Part shown: positions 41,401 to 57,500 of the stretch, one piece after another
How the letters are laid out: each line of letters opens with the position of its first letter
Position numbering within the stretch: the first letter of the stretch is position 1
Assembly (NCBI RefSeq): GCF_932526225.1
Contig: NC_064046.1
Coordinates: 6,311,306 to 6,375,305 of the forward strand
Direction: 5' to 3'
DNA: 64,000 nt
Source: Nematostella vectensis
Taxonomy: Eukaryota > Cnidaria > Anthozoa > Actiniaria > Edwardsiidae
The notes under the pieces: model-generated
The model's database searches: none
What the model saw: the letters and a program-made list of their open reading frames with translations, nothing else
What the model was told of the DNA's origin: nothing
Program-made: the position numbers and the translations under genes

Positions 41401-44229
41401 ATTATCTACGCGCACTGATCATTGTTCTCTCACTAATTCTGATTGTTCACGCTCGTCTGTTGATTATCTACGCGCACTGATCATTGTTATCTCACTAATT
41501 CTGATTGTTCACGCTCGTCTGTTGATTATCTACGCGCACTGATCATTGTAATCTCACCAATTCTTATTGTTTACGCGAGTTCGTTGATTGTCTACAAACA
41601 CTGATCATTGTTATCTCACCAATTCTGATTGTTTACGGGCGTCTGTTGATTATCTACGCGCACTGCTCATTGTTATCTCACCAATTCTAATTGTTCACGC
41701 GCGTCTGTTGATTATCTACGCGCTCTGATAATTGTTATCTCACTAATTCTGATTGTTCCCGCGCGTCTGTTGAATATCTACGCGCACTGATCATTGTTAT
41801 CTCACTAATTCTGATTGTTCACGCTCGTCTGTTGATTATCTACGCGCACTGATCATTGTAATCTCACCAATTCTTATTGTTTACGCGAGTTCGTTGATTG
41901 TCTACGCACACTGATCATTATTATCTCACCAATTCTGATTGTTTACGGGCGTCTGTTGATTATCTACGCGCTCTGATAATTGTTATCTCACCAATTCTGA
42001 TTGTTCCCGCGCGTCTGTTGATTATCTACGCGCACTGATCATTGTTATCTCACTTATTCGTATTGTTCACGCGCGTCTGTTGATTATCTACGCGCACTGT
42101 TTATTGTTATCTCACCAATTCTGATTGTTCACGCGCGTCTTTTGATTATCTACGTGCACTGCTTATTGTTATCTCACTAATTCCGATTGTTCACGCGCGT
42201 CTGTTGATTATCTACGTGCACTGCTCACTGTTATCTCACCAATTTTTATTATTCACGCGCGTCTGTTTATTATCTACGTGCACTGTTCATTGTTATCTCA
42301 CTAATTCTTATTGTTCACACGCGTCTGTTGATTATCTACGCGCACTGCTCATTGTTATCTCACTAATTCTTATTGTTCAAGCGCGTCTGTTGATTATCTA
42401 CGTGCATTGGTCATTATCTCACTAATTCTGATTGTTTAAGCGCGTCTGTTAAATATCTACGCGCACTGATCATTGTTATCTCACTAATTCTGATTGTTCA
42501 CGCGCGTCTGTAGATTATCTACGTGCACTGCTCATTGTTGTCATCAATTCTTATTGTTCACGCGCGTCTGTTGATTATCTACGTGCACTGCTCATTGTTA
42601 TCTCTCTAATTCTTCTTATTCACGCGCGTCTGTTTATTATCTACGTGCACTGTTTATTGTTATCTCACCAATTCTGATTGTTCACGCGCGTCTGTTGATT
42701 ATCTACGCACACTGCTCATTGTTATCTCTCTAATTCTTATTATCCACGCGCGTCTGTTTATTATCTACGTGCACTATTCATTGTTGTCTCACTAATTCTT
42801 ATTTTTCACACGCGCCTGTTGATTATCTACGCGCATTGGTCATTATCTCACTAATTCTGATTATTCACGCGCGTCTGTTTATTATCTACGTGCACTGTTC
42901 ATTGTTATCTCACCAATTCTGATTGTTCACGCGCGTCTGTTGATTATCTACGTGCACTGTTCATTGTTATCTCACCGATTGTGATTGTTCACGCGCGCCT
43001 GTTGATTATTTACGAGCACTGTTTATTGATATCTCACTTATTCGTATTGTTTACGCGCGTCTGTTGATTATCTAAGTGCACTGCTCATTGTTATCTCTCT
43101 AATTCTTCTTATTCACGCGCGTCTGTTTATTATCTACGTGCACTGCTCATTGTTGTCATCAATTTTTATTGTACACGCGCGTCTGTTGATTATCTACGTG
43201 CACTGCTCATTGTTATCTCACCAATACTGATTGTTCACGCGCGTCTGTTGATTATCTAAGTGCACTGTTCATTGTTATCTCTCTAATTCTTATTATTCAC
43301 GCGCGTCTGTTGATTATCTACGTGCACTGTTCATTGTTATCTCACTAATTCTTATTATTCAAGCGCGTCTGTTGATTATCTACGCGCATTGGTCATTATC
43401 TTACTAATTCTGATTGTTCACGCGCGTCTGTTAAATATCTACGCGCACTGATCATTGTTATCTCACCAATTCTGATTGTTCACGCGCGTCTGTTGATTAT
43501 CTACGCGCACTGCTCATTGTTATCTCACTAATTCTGATTGTTCACGCGCGTCTGTTGATTATCTACGTGCACTGCTCATTATTATCTCACTAATTCTGAT
43601 TGTTTACGCGCGTCTGTTGATTATCTACGTGCACTGCTTATTGTTATCTCACTAATTCTTATTATTCACGCGCGTCTGTTGATTATCTACGTGCACTGTT
43701 TATTGTTATCTCACCAATTCTGATTGTTCACGCGCGTCTGTTGATTATCTACGTGCACTGCTCATTGTTATCTCACCAATTGTGATTGTTCACGCGCGCC
43801 TGTTGATTATTTACGAGCACTGTTTATTGATATCTCACTTATTCGTATTGTTTACGCGCGTCTGTTGATTATCTACGCACACTGTTGATTGTTATCTCAC
43901 TAATTCTGATTGTTCACGCGCGTCTGTCGATTATCTACGTGCACTGCTCATTGTTGTCATCAATTCTTATTGTTCACGCGCGTCTGTTGATTATCTACGT
44001 GCACTGCTCATTGTTATCTCTCTAATTCTTCTTATTCACGCGCGTCTGTTTATTATCTACGTGCACTGTTTATTGTTATCTCACCAATTCTGATTGTTCA
44101 CGCGCGTCTGTTGATTATCTACGCACACTGCTCATTGTTATCTCTCTAATTCTTATTATTCACGCGTCTGTTTATTATCTACGTGCACTGTTCATTGTTG
44201 TCTCACTAATTCTTATTTTTCACACGCGC
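35494..44229. repeat. satellite, heterogeneous left part
   Basis: Monomers here differ more from each other than in the centre (CCCGCGCG, CACGCTCG, TACGGGCG, GATAGTATC and CGAGTTCG variants). Local duplications exist, e.g. 36.7-37.0 kb resembles 35.9-36.2 kb. A block around 39.6-41.2 kb recurs at a constant +22,044 bp offset near the right edge. Confidence 0.85.
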
Positions 44230-47200
44230 CTGTTGATTATCTACGCGCATTGGTCATTATCTCACTAATTCTGATTATTCACGCGCGTCTGTTTATTATC
44301 TACGTGCACTGTTCATTGTTATCTCACCAATTCTGATTGTTCACGCGCGTCTGTTGATTATCTACGTGCACTGTTCATTGTTATCTCACCAATTGTGATT
44401 GTTCACGCGCGCCTGTTGATTATTTACGAGCACTGTTTATTGATATCTCACTTATTCGTATTGTTTACGCGCGTCTGTTGATTATCTACGCACACTGTTG
44501 ATTGTTATCTCACTAATTCTGATTGTTCACGCGCGTCTGTCGATTATCTACGTGCACTGCTCATTGTTGTCATCAATTCTTATTGTTCACGCGCGTCAGT
44601 TGGTTATCTACGTGCACTGCTCATTGTTATCTCTCTAATTCTTCTTATTCACGCGCGTCTGTTTATTATCTACGTGCACTGCTCATTGTTGTCATCAATT
44701 TTTATTGTACACGCGCGTCTGTTGATTATCTACGTGCACTGCTCATTGTTATTTCTCTAATTCTTCTTATTCACGCGCGTCTGTTTATTATCTACGTGCA
44801 CTGTTTATTGTTATCTCACCAATTCTGATTGTTCACGCGCGTCTGTTGATTATCTACGTGCACTGCTCATTGTTATCTCACCAATTGTGATTGTTCACGC
44901 GCGCCTGTTGATTATTTACGAGCACTGTTTATTGATATCTCACTTATTCGTATTGTTTACGCGCGTCTGTTGATTATCTACGCACACTGTTGATTGTTAT
45001 CTCACTAATTCTGATTGTTCACGCGCGTCTGTCGATTATCTACGTGCACTGCTCATTGTTGTCATCAATTCTTATTGTTCACGCGCGTCTGTTGATTATC
45101 TACGTGCACTGCTCATTGTTATCTCTCTAATTCTTATTATTCACGCGCGTCTGTTTATTATCTACGTGCACTGATCATTGTTGTCATCAATTCTTATTGT
45201 TCACGCGCGTCTGTTTATTATCTACGTGCACTGCTCATTGTTGTCATCAATTCTTATTGTTCACGCGCGTCTGTTGATTATCTACGTGCACTGCTCATTG
45301 TTATCTCTTTAATTCTTATTATTCACGCGCGTCTGTTGATTATCTACGCGCACTGATCATTGTTATCTCACTAATTCTTATTGTTCACACGCGCCTGTTT
45401 ATTAAATACGTGCACTGTTTATTGTTATCTCACCAATTCTTATTGTTCACGCGCGTCTGTTGATTATCTACGTGCACTGTTCATTGTTATCTCACCAATT
45501 CTGATTGTTCACGCGCGTCTGTTGATTATCTAAGTGCACTGTTCATTGTTATCTCTCTAATTCTTATTATTCACGCGCGTCTGTTGATTATCTACGTGCA
45601 CTGTTCATTGTTATCTCACTAATTCTGATTGTTCACGCGCGTCTGTTGATTATCTACGTGCACTGCTCATTATTATCTCACTAATTCTGATTGTTTACGC
45701 GCGTCTGTTGATTATCTACGTGCACTGCTCATTGTTATCTCACTAATTCTGATTGTTCACGCGCGTCTGTTGATTATCTACGTGCACTGTTCATTGTTAT
45801 CTCACCGATTGTGATTGTTCACGCGCGCCTGTTGATTATTTACGAGCACTGTTTATTGATATCTCACTTATTCGTATTGTTTACGCGCGTCTGTTGATTA
45901 TCTACGCACACTGTTGATTGTTATCTCACTAATTCTGATTGTTCACGCGCGTCTGTCGATTATCTACGTGCACTGCTCATTGTTGTCATCAATTCTTATT
46001 GTTCACGCGCGTCAGTTGATTATCTAAGTGCACTGCTCATTGTTATCTCTCTAATTCTTCTTATTCACGCGCGTCTGTTTATTTTCTACGTGCACTGCTC
46101 ATTGTTGTCATCAATTTTTATTGTACACGCGCGTCTGTTGATTATCTACGTGCACTGCTCATTGTTATCTCTCTAATTCTTCTTATTCACGCGCGTCTGT
46201 TTACTATCTACGTGCACTGTTTATTGTTATCTCACCAATTCTGATTGTTCACGCGCGTCTGTTGATTATCTACGTGCACTGCTCATTGTTATCTCACCAA
46301 TTGTGATTGTTCACGCGCGCCTGTTGATTATTTACGAGCACTGTTTATTGATATCTCACTTATTCGTATTGTTTACGCGCGTCTGTTGATTATCTACGCA
46401 CACTGTTGATTGTTATCTCACTAATTCTGATTGTTCACGCGCGTTGGTCGATTATCTACGTGCACTGCTCATTGTTGTCATCAATTCTTATTGTTTACGC
46501 GCGTTTGTTGATTATCTACGTGCACTGCTCATTGTTATCTCTCTAATTCTTCTTATTCACGCGCGTCTGTTTATTATCTACGTGCACTGTTTATTGTTAT
46601 CTCACCAATTCTGATTGTTCACGCGCGTCTGTTGATTATCTACGTGCACTGCTCATTGTTATCTCACCAATTGTGATTGTTCACGCGCGCCTGTTGATTA
46701 TTTACGAGCACTGTTTATTGATATCTCACTTATTCGTATTGTTTACGCGCGTCTGTTGATTATCTACGCACACTGTTGATTGTTATCTCACTAATTCTGA
46801 TTGTTCACGCGCGTTGGTCGATTATCTACGTGCACTGCTTATTGTTATCTCACTAATTCTTATTATTCACGCGCGTCTGTTGATTATCTACGTGCACTGT
46901 TCATTGTTATCTCACCAATACTGATTGTTCACGCGCGTCTGTTGATTATCTAAGTGCACTGTTCATTGTTATCTCTCTAATTCTTATTATTCACGCGCGT
47001 CTGTTGATTATCTACGTGCACTGTTCATTGTTATCTCACTAATTCTTATTATTCAAGCGCGTCTGTTGATTATCTACGCGCATTGGTCATTATCTTACTA
47101 ATTCTGATTGTTCACGCGCGTCTGTTAAATATCTACGCGCACTGATCATTGTTATCTCACCAATTCTGATTGTTCACGCGCGTCTGTTGATTATCTACGC

Positions 47201-49401
47201 GCACTGCTCATTGTTATCTCACCAATTCTGATTGTTTACGGGCGTCTGTTGATTATCTACGCGCACTGCTCATTGTTATCTCACCAATTCTAATTGTTCA
47301 CGCGCGTCTGTTGATTATCTACGCGCTCTGATAATTGTTATCTCACTAATTCTGATTGTTCCCGCGCGTCTGTTGAATATCTACGCGCACTGATCATTGT
47401 TATCTCACTAATTCTGATTGTTCACGCTCGTCTGTTGATTATCTACGCGCACTGATCATTGTAATCTCACCAATTCTTATTGTTTACGCGAGTTCGTTGA
47501 TTGTCTACGCACACTGATCATTATTATCTCACCAATTCTGATTGTTTACGGGCGTCTGTTGATTATCTACGCGCTCTGATAATTGTTATCTCACCAATTC
47601 TGATTGTTCCCGCGCGTCTGTTGATTATCTACGCGCACTGATCATTGTTATCTCACTTATTCGTATTGTTCACGCGCGTCTGTTGATTATCTACGCGCAC
47701 TGTTTATTGTTATCTCACCAATTCTGATTGTTCACGCGCGTCTTTTGATTATCTACGTGCACTGCTCATTGTTATCTCACTAATTCCGATTGTTCACGCG
47801 CGTCTGTTGATTATCTACGTGCACTGCTCACTGTTATCTCACCAATTTTTATTATTCACGCGCGTCTGTTTATTATCTACGTGCACTGTTCATTGTTATC
47901 TCACTAATTCTTATTGTTCACACGCGTCTGTTGATTATCTACGCGCACTGCTCATTGTTATCTCACTAATTCTTATTGTTCAAGCGCGTCTGTTGATTAT
48001 CTACGTGCATTGGTCATTATCTCACTAATTCTGATTGTTTAAGCGCGTCTGTTAAATATCTACGCGCACTGATCATTGTTATCTCACTAATTCTGATTGT
48101 TCACGCGCGTCTGTAGATTATCTACGTGCACTGCTCATTGTTGTCATCAATTCTTATTGTTCACGCGCGTCTGTTGATTATCTACGTGCACTGCTCATTG
48201 TTATCTCTCTAATTCTTCTTATTCACGCGCGTCTGTTTATTATCTACGTGCACTGTTTATTGTTATCTCACCAATTCTGATTGTTCACGCGCGTCTGTTG
48301 ATTATCTACGCACACTGCTCATTGTTATCTCTCTAATTCTTATTATTCACGCGCGTCTGTTTATTATCTACGTGCACTATTCATTGTTGTCTCACTAATT
48401 CTTATTTTTCACACGCGCCTGTTGATTATCTACGCGCATTGGTCATTATCTCACTAATTCTGATTATTCACGCGCGTCTGTTTATTATCTACGTGCACTG
48501 TTCATTGTTATCTCACCAATTCTGATTGTTCACGCGCGTCTGTTGATTATCTACGTGCACTGTTCATTGTTATCTCACCGATTGTGATTGTTCACGCGCG
48601 CCTGTTGATTATTTACGAGCACTGTTTATTGATATCTCACTTATTCGTATTGTTTACGCGCGTCTGTTGATTATCTACGCACACTGTTGATTGTTATCTC
48701 ACTAATTCTGATTGTTCACGCGCGTCTGTCGATTATCTACGTGCACTGCTCATTGTTGTCATCAATTCTTATTGTTCACGCGCGTCAGTTGATTATCTAA
48801 GTGCACTGCTCATTGTTATCTCTCGAATTCTTCTTATTCACGCGCGTCTGTTTATTATCTACGTGCACTGCTCATTGTTGTCATCAATTTTTATTGTACA
48901 CGCGCGTCTGTTGATTATCTACGTGCACTGCTCATTGTTATCTCTCTAATTCTTCTTATTCACGCGCGTCTGTTTATTATCTACGTGCACTGTTTATTGT
49001 TATCTCACCAATTCTGATTGTTCACGCGCGTCTGTTGATTATCTACGTGCACTGCTCATTGTTATCTCACCAATTGTGATTGTTCACGCGCGCCTGTTGA
49101 TTATTTACGAGCACTGTTTATTGATATCTCACTTATTCGTATTGTTTACGCGCGTCTGTTGATTATCTACGCACACTGTTGATTGTTATCTCACTAATTC
49201 TGATTGTTCACGCGCGTCTGTCGATTATCTACGTGCACTGCTCATTGTTGTCATCAATTCTTATTGTTCACGCGCGTCTGTTGATTATCTACGTGCACTG
49301 CTCATTGTTATCTCTCTAATTCTTCTTATTCACGCGCGTCTGTTTACTATCTACGTGCACTGTTTATTGTTATCTCACCAATTCTGATTGTTCACGCGCG
49401 T
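44230..49401. repeat. 5,172-bp higher-order repeat, copy 1
   Basis: Private monomer variants recur exactly 5,172 bp to the right. CGTCAGTTGGTTATC near 44600 recurs at 49772. GCGCGTTGGTCGATTATC at 46441 recurs at 51613. AATACTGATTG at 46917 recurs at 52089. CTGTAGATTATC at 48112 recurs at 53284. The limits are where left-hand matching fades and are approximate. Confidence 0.88.
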
Positions 49402-52400
49402 CTGTTGATTATCTACGCGCATTGGTCATTATCTCACTAATTCTGATTATTCACGCGCGTCTGTTTATTATCTACGTGCACTGTTCATTGTTATCTCACC
49501 AATTCTGATTGTTCACGCGCGTCTGTTGATTATCTACGTGCACTGTTCATTGTTATCTCACCAATTGTGATTGTTCACGCGCGCCTGTTGATTATTTACG
49601 AGCACTGTTTATTGATATCTCACTTATTCGTATTGTTTACGCGCGTCTGTTGATTATCTACGCACACTGTTGATTGTTATCTCACTAATTCTGATTGTTC
49701 ACGCGCGTCTGTCGATTATCTACGTGCACTGCTCATTGTTGTCATCAATTCTTATTGTTCACGCGCGTCAGTTGGTTATCTACGTGCACTGCTCATTGTT
49801 ATCTCTCTAATTCTTCTTATTCACGCGCGTCTGTTTATTATCTACGTGCACTGCTCATTGTTGTCATCAATTTTTATTGTACACGCGCGTCTGTTGATTA
49901 TCTACGTGCACTGCTCATTGTTATCTCTCTAATTCTTCTTATTCACGCGCGTCTGTTTATTATCTACGTGCACTGTTTATTGTTATCTCACCAATTCTGA
50001 TTGTTCACGCGCGTCTGTTGATTATCTACGTGCACTGCTCATTGTTATCTCACCAATTGTGATTGTTCACGCGCGCCTGTTGATTATTTACGAGCACTGT
50101 TTATTGATATCTCACTTATTCGTATTGTTTACGCGCGTCTGTTGATTATCTACGCACCCTGTTGATTGTTATCTCACTAATTCTGATTGTTCACGCGCGT
50201 CTGTCGATTATCTACGTGCACTGCTCATTGTTGTCATCAATTCTTATTGTTCACGCGCGTCTGTTGATTATCTACGTGCACTGCTCATTGTTATCTCTCT
50301 AATTCTTATTATTCACGCGCGTCTGTTTATTATCTACGTGCACTGATCATTGTTGTCATCAATTCTTATTGTTCACGCGCGTCTGTTTATTATCTACGTG
50401 CACTGCTCATTGTTGTCATCAATTCTTATTGTTCACGCGCGTCTGTTGATTATCTACGTGCACTGCTCATTGTTATCTCTCTAATTCTTATTATTCACGC
50501 GCGTCTGTTGATTATCTACGCGCACTGATCATTGTTATCTCACTAATTCTTATTGTTCACACGCGCCTGTTTATTAAATACGTGCACTGTTTATTGTTAT
50601 CTCACCAATTCTTATTGTTCACGCGCGTCTGTTGATTATCTACGTGCACTGTTCATTGTTATCTCACCAATTCTGATTGTTCACGCGCGTCTGTTGATTA
50701 TCTAAGTGCACTGTTCATTGTTATCTCTCTAATTCTTATTATTCACGCGCGTCTGTTGATTATCTACGTGCACTGTTCATTGTTATCTCACTAATTCTGA
50801 TTGTTCACGCGCGTCTGTTGATTATCTACGTGCACTGCTCATTATTATCTCACTAATTCTGATTGTTTACGCGCGTCTGTTGATTATCTACGTGCACTGC
50901 TCATTGTTATCTCACTAATTCTGATTGTTCACGCGCGTCTGTTGATTATCTACGTGCACTGTTCATTGTTATCTCACCGATTGTGATTGTTCACGCGCGC
51001 CTGTTGATTATTTACGAGCACTGTTTATTGATATCTCACTTATTCGTATTGTTTACGCGCGTCTGTTGATTATCTACGCACACTGTTGATTGTTATCTCA
51101 CTAATTCTGATTGTTCACGCGCGTCTGTCGATTATCTACGTGCACTGCTCATTGTTGTCATCAATTCTTATTGTTCACGCGCGTCAGTTGATTATCTAAG
51201 TGCACTGCTCATTGTTATCTCTCTAATTCTTCTTATTCACGCGCGTCTGTTTATTTTCTACGTGCACTGCTCATTGTTGTCATCAATTTTTATTGTACAC
51301 GCGCGTCTGTTGATTATCTACGTGCACTGCTCATTGTTATCTCTCTAATTCTTCTTATTCACGCGCGTCTGTTTACTATCTACGTGCACTGTTTATTGTT
51401 ATCTCACCAATTCTGATTGTTCACGCGCGTCTGTTGATTATCTACGTGCACTGCTCATTGTTATCTCACCAATTGTGATTGTTCACGCGCGCCTGTTGAT
51501 TATTTACGAGCACTGTTTATTGATATCTCACTTATTCGTATTGTTTACGCGCGTCTGTTGATTATCTACGCACACTGTTGATTGTTATCTCACTAATTCT
51601 GATTGTTCACGCGCGTTGGTCGATTATCTACGTGCACTGCTCATTGTTGTCATCAATTCTTATTGTTTACGCGCGTTTGTTGATTATCTACGTGCACTGC
51701 TCATTGTTATCTCTCTAATTCTTCTTATTCACGCGCGTCTGTTTATTATCTACGTGCACTGTTTATTGTTATCTCACCAATTCTGATTGTTCACGCGCGT
51801 CTGTTGATTATCTACGTGCACTGCTCATTGTTATCTCACCAATTGTGATTGTTCACGCGCGCCTGTTGATTATTTACGAGCACTGTTTATTGATATCTCA
51901 CTTATTCGTATTGTTTACGCGCGTCTGTTGATTATCTACGCACACTGTTGATTGTTATCTCACTAATTCTGATTGTTCACGCGCGTTGGTCGATTATCTA
52001 CGTGCACTGCTTATTGTTATCTCACTAATTCTTATTATTCACGCGCGTCTGTTGATTATCTACGTGCACTGTTCATTGTTATCTCACCAATACTGATTGT
52101 TCACGCGCGTCTGTTGATTATCTAAGTGCACTGTTCATTGTTATCTCTCTAATTCTTATTATTCACGCGCGTCTGTTGATTATCTACGTGCACTGTTCAT
52201 TGTTATCTCACTAATTCTTATTATTCAAGCGCGTCTGTTGATTATCTACGCGCATTGGTCATTATCTTACTAATTCTGATTGTTCACGCGCGTCTGTTAA
52301 ATATCTACGCGCACTGATCATTGTTATCTCACCAATTCTGATTGTTCACGCGCGTCTGTTGATTATCTACGCGCACTGCTCATTGTTATCTCACCAATTC

Positions 52401-54573
52401 TGATTGTTTACGGGCGTCTGTTGATTATCTACGCGCACTGCTCATTGTTATCTCACCAATTCTAATTGTTCACGCGCGTCTGTTGATTATCTACGCGCTC
52501 TGATAATTGTTATCTCACTAATTCTGATTGTTCCCGCGCGTCTGTTGAATATCTACGCGCACTGATCATTGTTATCTCACTAATTCTGATTGTTCACGCT
52601 CGTCTGTTGATTATCTACGCGCACTGATCATTGTAATCTCACCAATTCTTATTGTTTACGCGAGTTCGTTGATTGTCTACGCACACTGATCATTATTATC
52701 TCACCAATTCTGATTGTTTACGGGCGTCTGTTGATTATCTACGCGCTCTGATAATTGTTATCTCACCAATTCTGATTGTTCCCGCGCGTCTGTTGATTAT
52801 CTACGCGCACTGATCATTGTTATCTCACTTATTCGTATTGTTCACGCGCGTCTGTTGATTATCTACGCGCACTGTTTATTGTTATCTCACCAATTCTGAT
52901 TGTTCACGCGCGTCTTTTGATTATCTACGTGCACTGCTCATTGTTATCTCACTAATTCCGATTGTTCACGCGCGTCTGTTGATTATCTACGTGCACTGCT
53001 CACTGTTATCTCACCAATTTTTATTATTCACGCGCGTCTGTTTATTATCTACGTGCACTGTTCATTGTTATCTCACTAATTCTTATTGTTCACACGCGTC
53101 TGTTGATTATCTACGCGCACTGCTCATTGTTATCTCACTAATTCTTATTGTTCAAGCGCGTCTGTTGATTATCTACGTGCATTGGTCATTATCTCACTAA
53201 TTCTGATTGTTTAAGCGCGTCTGTTAAATATCTACGCGCACTGATCATTGTTATCTCACTAATTCTGATTGTTCACGCGCGTCTGTAGATTATCTACGTG
53301 CACTGCTCATTGTTGTCATCAATTCTTATTGTTCACGCGCGTCTGTTGATTATCTACGTGCACTGCTCATTGTTATCTCTCTAATTCTTCTTATTCACGC
53401 GCGTCTGTTTATTATCTACGTGCACTGTTTATTGTTATCTCACCAATTCTGATTGTTCACGCGCGTCTGTTGATTATCTACGCACACTGCTCATTGTTAT
53501 CTCTCTAATTCTTATTATTCACGCGCGTCTGTTTATTATCTACGTGCACTATTCATTGTTGTCTCACTAATTCTTATTTTTCACACGCGCCTGTTGATTA
53601 TCTACGCGCATTGGTCATTATCTCACTAATTCTGATTATTCACGCGCGTCTGTTTATTATCTACGTGCACTGTTCATTGTTATCTCACCAATTCTGATTG
53701 TTCACGCGCGTCTGTTGATTATCTACGTGCACTGTTCATTGTTATCTCACCGATTGTGATTGTTCACGCGCGCCTGTTGATTATTTACGAGCACTGTTTA
53801 TTGATATCTCACTTATTCGTATTGTTTACGCGCGTCTGTTGATTATCTACGCACACTGTTGATTGTTATCTCACTAATTCTGATTGTTCACGCGCGTCTG
53901 TCGATTATCTACGTGCACTGCTCATTGTTGTCATCAATTCTTATTGTTCACGCGCGTCAGTTGATTATCTAAGTGCACTGCTCATTGTTATCTCTCGAAT
54001 TCTTCTTATTCACGCGCGTCTGTTTATTATCTACGTGCACTGCTCATTGTTGTCATCAATTTTTATTGTACACGCGCGTCTGTTGATTATCTACGTGCAC
54101 TGCTCATTGTTATCTCTCTAATTCTTCTTATTCACGCGCGTCTGTTTATTATCTACGTGCACTGTTTATTGTTATCTCACCAATTCTGATTGTTCACGCG
54201 CGTCTGTTGATTATCTACGTGCACTGCTCATTGTTATCTCACCAATTGTGATTGTTCACGCGCGCCTGTTGATTATTTACGAGCACTGTTTATTGATATC
54301 TCACTTATTCGTATTGTTTACGCGCGTCTGTTGATTATCTACGCACACTGTTGATTGTTATCTCACTAATTCTGATTGTTCACGCGCGTCTGTCGATTAT
54401 CTACGTGCACTGCTCATTGTTGTCATCAATTCTTATTGTTCACGCGCGTCTGTTGATTATCTACGTGCACTGCTCATTGTTATCTCTCTAATTCTTCTTA
54501 TTCACGCGCGTCTGTTTACTATCTACGTGCACTGTTTATTGTTATCTCACCAATTCTGATTGTTCACGCGCGT
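49402..54573. repeat. 5,172-bp higher-order repeat, copy 2
   Basis: Same order of variant monomers as copy 1 with only scattered single-base differences, e.g. CGCACCCTG at 50151 where copy 1 has CGCACACTG. CTCGAATTC appears at 48822 and 53994. Confidence 0.88.
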
Positions 54574-57500
54574 CTGTTGATTATCTACGCGCATTGGTCA
54601 TTATCTCACTAATTCTGATTATTCACGCGCGTCTGTTTATTATCTACGTGCACTGTTCATTGTTATCTCACCAATTCTGATTGTTCACGCGCGTCTGTTG
54701 ATTATCTACGTGCACTGTTCATTGTTATCTCACCAATTGTGATTGTTCACGCGCGCCTGTTGATTATTTACGAGCACTGTTTATTGATATCTCACTTATT
54801 CGTATTGTTTACGCGCGTCTGTTGATTATCTACGCACACTGTTGATTGTTATCTCACTAATTCTGATTGTTCACGCGCGTCTGTCGATTATCTACGTGCA
54901 CTGCTCATTGTTGTCATCAATTCTTATTGTTCACGCGCGTCAGTTGGTTATCTACGTGCACTGCTTATTGTTATCTCTCTAATTCTTCTTATTCACGCGC
55001 GTCTGTTTATTATCTACGTGCACTGCTCATTGTTGTCATCAATTTTTATTGTACACGCGCGTCTGTTGATTATCTACGTGCACTGCTCATTGTTATCTCT
55101 CTAATTCTTCTTATTCACGCGCGTCTGTTTATTATCTACGTGCACTGTTTATTGTTATCTCACCAATTCTGATTGTTCACGCGCGTCTGTTGATTATCTA
55201 CGTGCACTGCTCATTGTTATCTCACCAATTGTGATTGTTCACGCGCGCCTGTTGATTATTTACGAGCACTGTTTATTGATATCTCACTTATTCGTATTGT
55301 TTACGCGCGTCTGTTGATTATCTACGCACCCTGTTGATTGTTATCTCACTAATTCTGATTGTTCACGCGCGTCTGTCGATTATCTACGTGCACTGCTCAT
55401 TGTTGTCATCAATTCTTATTGTTCACGCGCGTCTGTTGATTATCTACGTGCACTGCTCATTGTTATCTCTCTAATTCTTATTATTCACGCGCGTCTGTTT
55501 ATTATCTACGTGCACTGATCATTGTTGTCATCAATTCTTATTGTTCACGCGCGTCTGTTTATTATCTACGTGCACTGCTCATTGTTGTCATCAATTCTTA
55601 TTGTTCACGCGCGTCTGTTGATTATCTACGTGCACTGCTCATTGTTATCTCTCTAATTCTTATTATTCACGCGCGTCTGTTGATTATCTACGCGCACTGA
55701 TCATTGTTATCTCACTAATTCTTATTGTTCACACGCGCCTGTTTATTAAATACGTGCACTGTTTATTGTTATCTCACCAATTCTTATTGTTCACGCGCGT
55801 CTGTTGATTATCTACGTGCACTGTTCATTGTTATCTCACCAATTCTGATTGTTCATGCGCGTCTGTTGATTATCTAAGTGCACTGTTCATTGTTATCTCT
55901 CTAATTCTTATTATTCACGCGCGTCTGTTGATTATCTACGTGCACTGTTCATTGTTATCTCACTAATTCTGATTGTTCACGCGCGTCTGTTGATTATCTA
56001 CGTGCACTGCTCATTATTATCTCACCAATTCTGATTGTTCACGCGCGTCTGTTGATTATCTACGTGCACTGTTCATTGTTATCTCACCGATTGTGATTGT
56101 TCACGCGCGCCTGTTGATTATTTACGAGCACTGTTTATTGATATCTCACTTATTCGTATTGTTTACGCGCGTCTGTTGATTATCTACGCACACTGTTGAT
56201 TGTTATCTCACTAATTCTGATTGTTCACGCGCGTCTGTCGATTATCTACGTGCACTGCTCATTGTTGTCATCAATTCTTATTGTTCACGCGCGTCAGTTG
56301 ATTATCTAAGTGCACTGCTCATTGTTATCTCTCGAATTCTTCTTATTCACGCGCGTCTGTTTATTATCTACGTGCACTGCTCATTGTTGTCATCAATTTT
56401 TATTGTACACGCGCGTCTGTTGATTATCTACGTGCACTGCTCATTGTTATCTCTCTAATTCTTCTTATTCACGCGCGTCTGTTTATTATCTACGTGCACT
56501 GTTTATTGTTATCTCACCAATTCTGATTGTTCACGCGCGTCTGTTGATTATCTACGTGCACTGCTCATTGTTATCTCACCAATTGTGATTGTTCACGCGC
56601 GCCTGTTGATTATTTACGAGCACTGTTTATTGATATCTCACTTATTCGTATTGTTTACGCGCGTCTGTTGATTATCTACGCACACTGTTGATTGTTATCT
56701 CACTAATTCTGATTGTTCACGCGCGTCTGTCGATTATCTACGTGCACTGCTCATTGTTGTCATCAATTCTTATTGTTCACGCGCGTCTGTTGATTATCTA
56801 CGTGCACTGCTCATTGTTATCTCTCTAATTCTTCTTATTCACGCGCGTCTGTTTACTATCTACGTGCACTGTTTATTGTTATCTCACCAATTCTGATTGT
56901 TCACGCGCGTCTGTTGATTATCTACGCGCATTGGTCATTATCTCACTAATTCTGATTATTCACGCGCGTCTGTTTATTATCTACGTGCACTGTTCATTGT
57001 TATCTCACCAATTCTGATTGTTCACGCGCGTCTGTTGATTATCTACGTGCACTGTTCATTGTTATCTCACCAATTGTGATTGTTCACGCGCGCCTGTTGA
57101 TTATTTACGAGCACTGTTTATTGATATCTCACTTATTCGTATTGTTTACGCGCGTCTGTTGATTATCTACGCACACTGTTGATTGTTATCTCACTAATTC
57201 TGATTGTTCACGCGCGTCTGTCGATTATCTACGTGCACTGCTCATTGTTGTCATCAATTCTTATTGTTCACGCGCGTCAGTTGGTTATCTACGTGCACTG
57301 CTCATTGTTATCTCTCTAATTCTTCTTATTCACGCGCGTCTGTTTATTATCTACGTGCACTGCTCATTGTTGTCATCAATTTTTATTGTACACGCGCGTC
57401 TGTTGATTATCTACGTGCACTGCTCATTGTTATCTCTCTAATTCTTCTTATTCACGCGCGTCTGTTTATTATCTACGTGCACTGTTTATTGTTATCTCAC